Shown here: piece after piece, positions 52,153 through 62,389 of the stretch
Position numbering within the stretch: position 1 is the stretch's first letter
How the letters are laid out: every line of letters starts with the position of its first letter
Assembly (NCBI RefSeq): GCF_000002865.3
Contig: NW_001865044.1
Coordinates: forward strand, 498,022-562,021
Source of the DNA: Monosiga brevicollis MX1
Lineage: Eukaryota > Opisthokonta > Choanoflagellata > Craspedida > Salpingoecidae
Direction: 5' to 3'
DNA: 64,000 nucleotides
The notes under the pieces: model-generated
What the model saw: only the letters and a program-made list of their open reading frames with translations
Database searches by the model: none
Told to the model about the DNA's origin: nothing
Made by a program: the position numbers and the translations under genes

Positions 52153-54607
52153 ATGTCGCGCGACCTGCCCTGGCGCCAGGCGTGCCCAGACCTGGTCAAG
52201 GAGCGACTCGAGGAGGCCAAAACCACGCGCTTTCTCTATCTGGGACGACAGGGCCCAACCTGCTTTGTGGTATGTACTCCTGGGATCCTGCAGCCAGCTG
52301 CGCCCCCGCTGCACCTCACGCCTTTGCCCGCCCCACTCTAGCTCAAGGCACCGGACAGCCCCAATAAGCTGCGCGTGCGGTTTGGTGGCATTACGAGCTG
52401 TGACTGTCCTGAAGGTCGGCGTGGCCAAGAACTATGCCTTCATGCACTTTGGATCCTTCTCAAGGCAAGGCTCTGCCCGGTCACGCGACGCCACAAATTC
52501 GATTCGCAAGGGCAGCCCATCGCATGTGTCTCACGACATCTTCGGTCCTTCATCATTTCGCCAGGTCGTCAAGCTGGGTGAGCGCAATCCTTTGATGTGG
52601 CAACGCGCTCTGGTGGATCGTGAAGTTCAACAGCTCCTGCGGTGCGGATCTCGATCCTTGCTACCCCTCGTGGCCTCGTCTCCTCGGTTCTGAGTTTCTC
52701 ACTGTGAGTTGGACTTTACACAGCCTACTGGATCTGCAGACCAATCAAGCTGGAGCGCGCAACTCAATGCAAGGCGCTGAAGGCCACTCGAGCTATGGAA
52801 ACGAGCATGGCGACGCCACTGGCAACGTTAAGACTATCCAGCAGCGCCCTGTTGAGGAAGGGGATGTGTGCCCCATTTGCCAATGTGATCTTCTTGATGA
52901 TGATTTGCCCTACATTTACTGCCACCAAGGTGTGTGTATGTGTATGTGCACGAGTGAGTGAAGGGCTTGTTGAAGGCGAGCTGCAGCGCCAGCGATGCTC
53001 ACAGGCACCCGTTTAGGTTGTGGCGGCAATGTACACGGCCAGTGCATGATTGAGTATGCCAAACACGCTGCGTCACAGGGCCAACAGGTTAGCAATAGGC
53101 ACATGCGTACGTCCGAGGCGTGGCTATCCTGTCTTGAATACAGACTCACACGCGCTGGAACTTGGCATTTGCCCGGAATTTGGGCGTCGATCCCGTGTTT
53201 GGGGGTTGCTTTGTTCAGGTGGCATCCTGCCCTTTGTGTCGGACCGACTTTGGTACACTGGATGAAATTCGACACCGCGTGTCAGATGGTCAGGGCCGCC
53301 GCGATGTGCGGGCACAGCGCCAGCAGCTCCATCGCGGCACTACCTGCCAAGGGTGTGCTGTGGCGCCTATTCAGGGGACCTGTTACCGCTGCGTTCAATG
53401 CAAGCGCTACCACCTTTGTGCTAGCTGTTTTGAACGCGGTTTGCATCACGAACACAATTTTACAGCGCGCGAACAACCTGCAGGGCCGGCACGCTTGGTG
53501 TCTCGGGCAGCTCTACCGTCTGCCCTTATCGAGCGCTTGCAACAACGCGAGCTGTCCGACGACGACTATCACATGCTCCTGTTATTGGACCAAGCTGCAC
53601 CCGTCAGCCAGCTACCCACGGTGGCACAGCTCGAGCAAGCATGCCCTGAACATGCTTGCAGCTCGCAAATGTTTCTCAATCACCAGCAGCCACTGTCCTG
53701 TGGCATTTGCGCACGGCCGCTGCAGCTTCGCCAGCCATGTCGGGAGTTGACTTGCCACCATCGCTTTCACAAGGCGTGCATCGACCCCTATGTCACGATG
53801 CAGCGGAATGCTTGTCCCGTCGATGGTTTGACGGCAGTGGCCATGGATATGCTTGACGCTAGCCGCGTGGCTTCAGAACGACGTTCGTCCACTCGTCTGC
53901 GGCGGCGCTCCACAAACCGAGCGGCACAAAATCGCCGTGCCTCACAACAGACCATGGTTCCAAACAGCCGCCATGCGCCTTCCAGTGAAACTGGACTGGG
54001 CGTACTGCAGATTCATGGCGCGCATGCAGGGCGTGGAGTCGAGTCCGCAGAAATGACGCTTGGGCAGTCACGGCAGCAGAGCAGGGATCAGCCGCGGGAA
54101 TTACATTTGCCGAGCAGTGAGCCACGGCGCCGAGTGCCACTTCAGCCAGCACGAGGACGGGTTTTACGTGTCACACACGCCGCTGATCCACAGCTCCCCA
54201 CAGTGCTAGGACACGGTCACCGTGAGGCACGAACACCCGGTCACGCAAGGCCAGCGCCCGGACCTGCGGCGTCGCGTCAAGCCCATCGGGCTCAACAGAC
54301 AGCCTCCCAACGCGCCACGGCTCACCCCGAGCCTTCGACGGCTTCATCAGCTCCTAGGCGTGGTATGAACCTGCTTCCACGTATCACAGGCGCGCCGTTG
54401 TCGTCAGCCCTGGGAGCTGCTTCCAACGCTCCGCGCCCCCGAGCCAACAAGGAGACGGGATCGCGTGCGCCCCATGCATCTTCTCTGGCACGCGGATTAC
54501 GCGGACCAAATCAGCGTGCCTCTCAATCTCGACACGGGACCTCGTCCATGCTACCATCCTTGGTGGGCGAACGTGTGGTTGGTTCCGTTGCCTCATCCTT
54601 GACCTGA
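52153..54607 (+). CDS. ZSWIM2: ZSWIM2-like E3 ubiquitin ligase (SWIM, RING, ZZ, RING)
   Basis: Probable ubiquitin ligase. The ATG at 52153 begins MSRDLPWRQACPDLVKERLEE and ends exon 1 at LGRQGPTCFV, like the start of animal ZSWIM2. The next exon holds the SWIM zinc motif CDCPEGRRGQELCLHALWILLK (about 52405-52470). A linker leads to the first RING: VCPICQCDLLDDDLPYIYC (about 52866-52925), then GCGGNVHGQCMIEYAKHA (about 53020-53075) and SCPLCRTDFGTL (about 53224-53260). A ZZ finger follows: CQGCAVAPIQGTCYRCVQC and YHLCASCFERGLHHEHNF (about 53345-53460). A second RING-H2 reads CGICARPLQLRQPC, CHHRFHKACIDPYV and NACPVDG (about 53703-53827). The C-terminus is Arg/Ser/Pro-rich and stops at 54605-54607. 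Domain order equals animal ZSWIM2, a testis-enriched ligase in mammals. Confidence 0.9.
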
Positions 54608-54911
54608 TTCATTTCTATTCTAGCCGCAAGCACACCAACACGCTGAAGGGCATGTGGAGGGTCTTGTATCGACTCGTTGAGGGATATATGATTTGGTTCA
54701 GTTGTCACCGAGTGACGTGGGGTAATTGGACGGTGTCTTGAACAGTTTTGCTTGACACAATGCTTTCTTTTTGCCAGGAAACAATGGGGAGAGGGGCAGC
54801 GCAAAATCGATTCTAAATTTTCAAATTGCAGGCAGGATAACAATCCATTACAAGTCAGTCAAAACAAAAGGACGCGGTGCAAATACTGGGCAGACTCCTG
54901 CTGTTGAAGCT

Positions 54912-57900
54912 TCACACATAGGTTTCGGAATAGACCGGGCCACCTTGCTGGTGGCCGGTTGCCAGGGAGGCATCAGAGTAACGCATGCGGCCTGGCAAGA
55001 CCGTCGGCGGGGCCATGTTTGTAGGAATGGGAGCATCAAGGTCTTCATCCAGAGGGTAGTAACTTTGCCCGTGTGTTGGGACTGTCAGCGATGGGCCATC
55101 ATAAGACGACTGTGTGTAAGCGTCAACGTCACGGACATCCTGTGTGGAGGGCACAGGCGTGACTTGATTACGCTGCCAGGGCTGGGCTTCTACATCTGGC
55201 TTCCATGCGATAGTGTTGCGACGCCGACGGAGCTCAAGTTGATTGGCAATGTATTGCGATTTTGCTTGCAACTCGGCTAGTTCTCGTGCATCCTACAGCC
55301 CACCACAGACAACATTAGACGTGGCATCTCAGCCAGCCTTTGCAGCACGGCATATCGTCAGACCCGCCACGAAATACAGACCCGACGCGCAAGGCAATAT
55401 GCCACAGGGAACCAAACGACGAAAACGATCACGAATGTAAAGATAACGGTGTACTCTTCTACCCAGCCTATGAAACAGCGATGATGATGAATCCTCGAAT
55501 GCACGCGCGTGCCGTGAGTAACAAAATGGTCCCGACACGTACGCTGAAAGTCAGCCAGTGAAATGCTCTCTACCAAGTTGGTGAAGGAATCTCCTGAATC
55601 ATCGCTGCTGTCGACACATTGTCCTTCATCAGAGCATGTCCCTTGGTCACAGGGGGAACCGGGATAGCGGCGTAAGGCCTCGACCGAGAAATCAGCACCA
55701 CCATCTGTGAATGGGGCTTGGTTGAGCACCTATCAAACCATAGGCGGGAAGCAAAAGCAAAGAGCCCCCAATTCCCGGGCATGCAAAGGAGCAAGCGCGT
55801 TGGAAATTCAAAACAGACGTGCAAGATGGAAATATCAAGCGTTCAAAGACCAGGAAAGAGTCGTAAAAAGGGGTGCTTCTTGCGGCGAAACAGGTGAGGA
55901 CAGCGCACGCACCACAGATGCATCTTGACAGGTGGCGAGAAAAGGCCGTCGTGGTTCAACAACTGTCGTACTCTCATCCCAGCCCATTGAACCCTGCGCG
56001 CAACGGGTGCAACGAGGAAACAAAATAAATAAATAAATAAATAAATAGACGTAGGCGAGCGAGCGAGCAAGAGAAAAAGAAAAAGAAAAAGAGAAAAGTC
56101 AGAGCACAAACCAACCTCAGGAAAGCACTTGGAGGCTGTCGTTCCAGTTCCGGAATGGGTGCGCTCAGCGTACACCTGTATTGGCAGTCAGGGCCATCAT
56201 TGGACAAATATAAGAGCCGCATGAACGCATGCGCCGGAGGCTTGGGCATGGTAATTCCAGCTTACTGTGCCTGCAGGACACCAAGGGTCGGCAGTCGGGT
56301 CGTTCTACATGGCGAGGCAAGGGAGACGCATGCAAACATGCAACTGTTAGTTGAGAGAGAGGGAGGTGATCAAATCATAATTATCTTGCTCGCTTTGAGC
56401 TCATGAGATAGCTGTTGCAAGATATACCTTGCAGCAGAGAACACACTGTGAGGCGGTGGCCGAGCAAACACAAGGCTCTGCCCCAAAAAACTCGCAGAAG
56501 GGGCGGCACCGCTCGCTAGGCTCACTGGCAGCCACACAACGCCCCCGATTTACACATTCGGATCCTTCGGATTTCTAGTTTTGTCAAATACCGCGTGAAG
56601 CGTGGTCCGTGACCTGCTCGGCGTCTAGTCTATCGGTGACGGGGGGCTGCAGGCACGGGGTCTTTACTTGTGGGGCTTCCGGGCAATCCGGCGAGATGCC
56701 ATTGCAGTAGCTGTCATTCCGGCAGTATATGTCCAGGTTCAAAGCGTCAAAACACTGTTGGTGGTGGGGCGCAGCACAAGTGGTCAAAGTGGGCGGTTGT
56801 TGCAACTCCTCCATGCGCAGCCACCCCAGAGCAGTCAAGAGTTCTCAGGCCATGCATACACACCTTGAAGCTGGAGGCAGCAACTTGACAGCTGTTACAG
56901 CAACCATTATTCATGTCGCTGCAAGTGGCGCCGCTCTAGCGTGTTGCCATCAGCACGATACAGATGAGCTTTGCTACATTTGGCGACCAGCCTAGAGTCC
57001 TCAAAGATAAAGTCGGCAAAAAAGCAGAACCTTAAGCTTGCAATCAGAAGTGCAGCAAGTCCCTCCAGAATAGCCCTCATCACATTCCTCATCGTCACTG
57101 GCATCTAAAATGGCCGGGTTGATGCCATTCACAAAGCAGGAAGCTAATGAGATGGAGAGGGACGAGCTTGAGCACCGAGATTCAGGTTCCGTCTTCTCCT
57201 ACGTACCGTCAGTTGGTCCATCAGGCTCCAAAACGCGGTTACCGCAAATAGCCCGAGGAAGAGGTTGAAAGCAGTTGCCGCCCTGCTCCCAGCATTGCGT
57301 TGGACAGGCACAGGCACCACACTGAGCTTTGCTATTGTCCATCAGACATACGCTTGCAGGTCCACATATGAGGTCGAGAAAGGCGAGCGCAAGAGCGATG
57401 AAGAACCTGAGCAGCCAGCAGATTGCCCATGGATTCTCGCGAGCAAGGAGAAAAGTCCACGTTGTTTCGCTGGCTTCCATCGACTGCAGCTGCACGCATG
57501 ACATAGCTGCCACCATTGCTTGAGACTAGACGAGAAGCAGATGGATGCAAATGCATGAGCCCCGCTTTGAAGTCCAGCGGTGCGTAACAGGAGGGGAAAA
57601 AGGGACCAAGCTTAAACAAGCATGAATAGCTGCTGTGCCTTCTAAGCTCAGCATCAGGCTTTGGCTTACTAGGCATGCACTCATTTGTCTCAGGGTCATG
57701 ACTGCTACCTATGATGTCACAAACAGTGGATGTCAGCCTTCAAGACCCGTGTGGAATCGGTGAGCACTCGTGGCTTCAATGCGGAGAATTGACGTCGATC
57801 TGACTCATTCGTACCAAAATTATGGCCGACTTCATGCTGAAAGGTCAGCATCATGGCTGATAACGCAAATGTCATTGATGAGCACGAGTTGAACCGATCA

Positions 57901-59942
57901 ATAGGCTCGCTGGGGAACACCAGGCCTAAACATACTAGCTCGCAGGACCGGCTGACCCCAGTTGAGGCTGCTTGTTAGACCCACATTCAGCCAGCGGTCC
58001 GGTTGGCCTGGGTATCAAATGCATGCGATAAGGTGCATGAGGTGCGACAAGATGAGAGGCGAGGCGTCGTGGAAGGACGGCGCGAGTCAACGGGTGCAGC
58101 TGCTCGAGGCAGGTAGGCCCAGCCAGCTTCCATTTAAAATTGCAAGAGCAGGAGCACTCACTTTGGTACCCGGCACATATACCTGTGCCACCACTGCTGC
58201 CTACAAAAGCGAGGCCTTGGACGCCGTCGTCAAAATCTGTCGAGCCGTGGGGTGCAGCGTCCACATCAAGGTCAGATTGCCTGTGCTGGGTGACATAACG
58301 GTTTGTTTGGTGGCGCGGGGCCAATGAGCGCGGGCGGGAGGACCTTGGTGGGTAAACAGGTGGGCCAAGCAGACATCGCTGTGGTCATAAGTGGACACAA
58401 TTTGCAGTAGAAAAGACACGTCCCACGTCTCAGGCCTAATCCATCGTAGTTGCCACACACATGAGCACGAGTGTGGCAGCACGGGCGAGCCTACACACGG
58501 AGCAAAGTTGGGAGACGACATGACGCACTTGTAGAACGGGTCGGTGCTCGGGTCATCAAAAATTACGAGCCCCCCCACAGCCAGTCCAATGTTGGAGTAC
58601 TCCTTGAATTGCTGGCGGCGCATGCTACTCGTTTGCAGAGGTATGTGTGTGTGTGCGTGTGTGATGCAGGGCCGGTGGTGGTGAGAAGGGCTGATCATGC
58701 GTCTTGCAAAACACATCGCGCGCACAGCCCCACAATGACAGACACAACAATCAAGGTTTGACACCAACTTTGCGTCGGCGTAGGCGACAACAGCAATAAC
58801 ATCACTGGCCACTGCGGCCATGTCCTCGCCAGCTTGTGTATAGTAGCGTGAGTCGACGAGCAGCCGCATAATGCACGTGTTTTGCGCGGCACTGAGGCCT
58901 GCACGACGACGATGACTGTTTACATCCGAGTGCAGTGGCAGCGTGCTGCCATGGGAGCGACGTGAGGATGAAAATCTTGGCAGATGGGCGTTTTGGGGGT
59001 AAAGACCAAGAGCAAGCCAAATGGATGATACCTCTGGTTGTTGTGAGCCAAGAGCTGATCTTGAAGCGTCAAGGCACGCTGCAGAGGGCACTTCATCGCG
59101 TGAGGCAATGAGGTAGCTGCACGGGAAAAGCGCACAAGTTGACGAGGCGTATCGGTGCCCCTCTCAGCAGTGATCGGGAGGCGATCAAGATGATGGATGT
59201 CCGTGCTTGAAGTGCGGTTCAGCCAATAAAAGCCGTGGCGAAGATGTCCCGTGACCGGGTCAATATCAGCGTAAACATAACTGTCGGGGTGGCCTATCGT
59301 ACATGTCGCAGGATCGGATGAGAGGAGGGACAGCTGGGACCACGGCTTGGTTAAGGGGCCATGGAGGCAAAAAACAAGAACAACAACACAGCAACTCAGT
59401 TTTCATCGAGCAAAGAGGCGTGGGGTAATGCTTCGGTGAAGCTCTTTCAGGCCGGTGCATTGGACAACGGAGCGGGGCCAACCTTGAAAGACGCCATGGA
59501 AATGGGTGACGGCGGGCCGGGGATGCTGAATGCGCCTGTGGTTCGCAGTCACGCGCTCAAGAATAAAGTTGGGCGCCAGAATGGCCGAGTGTTCCCGCAA
59601 GAGAGCCGTCAGGTTGTGCTCCTGTGCATGACGGCGAGATGGACAAGAGTGGACCAGGTGAAGAAATCATAGGCATGGGTCGGTGGTGATGTGAATTGAG
59701 AACGAAGGTGCGATGGGGAGCGAGTCACGCACGGCATGGTTTAGAAACAGCGTCCAACCAGTGGGACCACGAGGCACGACTTGAGCTTGATGGTCAGCCA
59801 GCCTCTCAGCCTGGGGTGGGATGTCTGGGCCTCGTGACAACGTGATCGTGTCCGTTGGTGCATGGCTCAAAACCATAGTCAGGAGCAGCGCAAAGACGAG
59901 AAACTGTTGAATGGTGCCATGGTGGCGATATACCGGCTGCAT
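54912..59942 (-). CDS. ADAM10: ADAM10-like membrane metalloprotease (sheddase)
   Basis: Type I membrane zinc protease. The minus-strand ATG at 59942 starts MQPVYRHHGTIQQFLVF, a signal peptide. Prodomain blocks are GWTLFLNHAV and SYVYADIDPVTGHLRHGFYW (about 59215-59280). The catalytic domain has NTCIMRLLVDSRYY (about 58840-58880), SNIGLAVGGLVIFDD (about 58550-58590), CLAHLFTHQ, FDDGVQGLAFVG (about 58200-58240) and TFQHEVGHNFG (about 57814-57845). After an intron comes SSHDPETNEC, so the zinc motif HEXXHXXGXXHD is complete. Next are GSYVMRAAAVDGS and NNVDFSPCS, then the disintegrin and Cys-rich region (ECDEGYSGGTCC, GCCNSC, YCNGISPDCPEAP, about 56600-57110). The membrane helix is YTVIFTFVIVFVVWFPVAYC (about 55385-55450) and the Tyr/Pro-rich tail stops at 54912-54914. 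The order is that of ADAM10/17, nearer ADAM10. Confidence 0.9.
56023..56047. repeat. (AAAT)n microsatellite
   Basis: Six AAAT units in an intron of the ADAM10-like gene, on the plus strand; an A/G-rich run (56070-56095) follows. Confidence 0.9.
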
Positions 59943-60619
59943 CAGCCTACCACACCACATGACAGGCAGATGACCGGCATCCCTTGACCAGCGACGGCTG
60001 CCGCGTCCGACGTCGTGAGGCAAGGTGTGCATGCATCCACTTGTGAGAGAGAAAGATCGTTGTCAGGCACAAATGCATGACAAGCAAAGTGCATGCGTGT
60101 GTGTGTGTGTGAGAGAGAGAGAGAGATGAATTGGAGAGAGATGATTTGGTTTGAGAGAGAGAGATTAAGAGAGAGCAAAAAAAAAAAAAAGTCAACGATG
60201 TCACAAGCGTTTATGTTGTGTGAGGCTGTCGCGCAAAGGCAAACAAAAATGGTGCCTTGAGCTTGAGCCGCATGGTGTTTGAGATGACAAGCACATAAGG
60301 AGTATCGATTTGTTCTGAAAGGATGCGAGGGTGCAGGCGCACTATGTGCGGCTTCGCTACTGTCCACTCGAGGTCTTGGCGCGCGCGCGCACACACACAC
60401 ACACACACAACTCAAGCTCTCAGGGACAACCTAAGGCACACAGATGCTTCCGACAACTACCACCTCACACAAGAGCAAGTTTAAAAAAAAAGAAAAAGAA
60501 AAAAGCAAAAAGAAGAAAAGCATAACAACAGCACGAGGCTGCAAAAGGCAGAATAGGGTCAGGCTAGATCCAATGAGCGAAAGGGACAAACAGGCCCTTG
60601 GCAGTGCATTTGGGCTTGA
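59943..60619. other. intergenic region with TG/GA and CA runs
   Basis: 5' flank of the ADAM10-like gene and 3' flank of bL9m. TG then GA runs (60097-60125), another GA run (60154-60176) and a CA run (60382-60408) are present. No exon recognised. Confidence 0.6.
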
Positions 60620-61862
60620 TTAATGGGGAACGATGTCGACGGCTAGACGATGAGCAGAGTCAGGGGCCACGTGTACTGTGACGTGGTGTGGACCAAAGGC
60701 TGCCAAGTTTTCCATTTCGATGCGCTCAACAGGGACCTGCATCCACATCTACGAGGACGAGAAGAGAGCAGTCCAGGTGGTGGGGGTGAGCAGACGGACA
60801 AGAGAAGTGCTCCGACATGAGCCGGCGCGTCATGGTTGCTCACACGTGCGCAAGGCATACCTGTGTTTCGAGGGCCTGTGAAATGTCTTGAGGTGTAATC
60901 TGGAAAGGCTTGCTCTGCGCTTTACGAAAGACCAGGTGCTTGGTTTCCAGATGCTTGACAATCTACAGCAAGAGGGACATCACGGCGAGGATGCACTTGC
61001 ATGAGTGCTCTTGCTTGCAAAGCCATGACTGGGTGTGTGGTGTGTGCTGTCGAAGGCCTACGCCAAGGCCTACGCCAAGGCCTACGCCAAGGCCCGCGCG
61101 ACTGGCAGGCTTGCAGCTGGTTTGAGAATGTCTGCAACGCACCTTTTGTTGTGTCAGGTCTGAGCGCTGGGACATGGCCTTTGTGGCGGCTGCCTGGCTC
61201 AAAAGAGGAGGCAGAGGCAAGAGTCACAGAGTCAATGCATGGGATAAATGAGGATAGCGCTAGCAATACAAAATTGCAAGCGAGAGGTCGCGCTAGCACG
61301 GGCGGTAGAGGTTTGAGATGGGCGCAAGACACAAACCGGGTTGAAGTACTGCTTGAGGTTGGCTGGGGTGGCATAGGCAGCCTTGCCTTGGGGAATGAGG
61401 AAGTTACGGCCATAGCCACGGCGCACTTGTACCCGCGCACCAGCTCCACCCAAGCCTGAAACACAGAGGAGTGCACCACACTTCCAGCATCAGCCAGCGC
61501 ATCCCAAGGTGCATCACCTGCTTCGTTGAGGCGTACGCTACATACCATGGACGCCTTCAATTAGAACAACCTCGAGACGCGGCTCGTTATTGGGCTTGGT
61601 CCGGCGATTCGTGCGCGCCTTGGAGGACTTCTGCACAGTGCCAGCCGGGCGATGCATCGGTGAGCCGGCGCACAAGGTCACACGAAGCCTTTCAGTCTGT
61701 CAAACCATAGTCCTCACGAAAGGCTTGATTTACCTGGCGCAACGATGCATACAAAGGCGCCGCAGTGACAGCCAGCCCCACGCTAGACATGCTGCTGCTG
61801 CTGCTGCTGCTCAACGCGCTCTGGCGCAAGGCCGCGGTGGCCACCCCCAATAGCGCTGCCAT
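60620..61862 (-). CDS. MRPL9: mitochondrial large ribosomal subunit protein bL9m
   Basis: Mitochondrial form of bacterial L9. The minus-strand ATG at 61862 begins [17 protein letters not shown] followed by seven Ser codons made from an AGC repeat, a plausible mitochondrial targeting sequence. The next exons give [18 protein letters not shown] (about 61545-61600), then [26 protein letters not shown] (about 61360-61445), the hallmark bL9 N-domain loop (GYARNFLIPKGLA in bacteria). A connecting helix [17 protein letters not shown] (about 61155-61200) leads to the C-domain [16 protein letters not shown] (about 60920-60968) and [20 protein letters not shown]. The stop is at 60620-60622. Upstream ATG 61931 is in frame but lengthens the presequence without support. 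Identity is secure from the N-domain. Confidence 0.9.
61054..61092. repeat. 12-base tandem array in a bL9m intron
   Basis: Three perfect copies of AGGCCTACGCCA plus a partial fourth, in the intron between the connecting-helix exon and the C-domain exon of bL9m. Confidence 0.9.
61791..61811 (-). repeat. coding AGC triplet run (poly-Ser)
   Basis: Seven AGC codons (GCT on the plus strand) give a seven-Ser run in the predicted targeting peptide of bL9m. Confidence 0.9.
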
Positions 61863-62389
61863 CTTCAACTGGAACACACACTCGAGAACGAGAAGAAAGT
61901 CCAACACACTCCTCGCGGCCCGCAAACACATGTGTCAAGAACATCTGTTGTAGACAACCGGTGTTCCATCAAAATCTGACAACAGAGGTGTGCATGCGTG
62001 CATGGAGGCATGGTTGGGCGGACGTGCTTGCGATGGATGTCTGGCATTGATGCGTGTTGTTCATCCACCCCGCAACCGTTGTCGCCGAATTTGAAGGACG
62101 AGGGGCACTTGGCAGTGCAGTGCAGTGCAGTGCAAGCGCTTGCGACCCCCCCACCTTTTTTTTTTTTTTTTTCCTTGTTTGGGCTGCTTTGGAACTCGAT
62201 TGTAGCCCTTGGTGTCTTTCGCATACAGGTGAGCTTCCTTCGCTGTTCTGTTCACAACAGCATCTGCCAAAGACTTCAATTCTGCACGGCCTCGTGGTAT
62301 CGGCCTTCCGTGAGCGTCGTCAGTCTCACAGTCGCTTTGCGTCCTTCAGAGAACGTATCGAAACTAGGTCGTGCCCCGCATCTAAAGGG
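61863..62389. promoter_or_regulatory. divergent region bL9m / glycosyltransferase-like gene
   Basis: 527 bases between two head-to-head starts. It holds four GCAGT pentamers (62111-62132) and a run of about 17 T (62155-62172) upstream of the plus-strand gene. Promoter role is inferred from position. Confidence 0.45.

Noticed and set aside
51834-52428. Frames across the hexamer array on both strands (Asp-Thr, Gly-His, Pro-Cys repeats)
   Set aside because: A 6-base unit without stops stays open in every frame; none continues into a recognised domain.
57717-57850. Reading HEVGHNFG followed by TNES as a broken zinc motif
   Set aside because: GTACGA after the Gly is a splice donor. The next exon supplies SSHD, which completes the motif.
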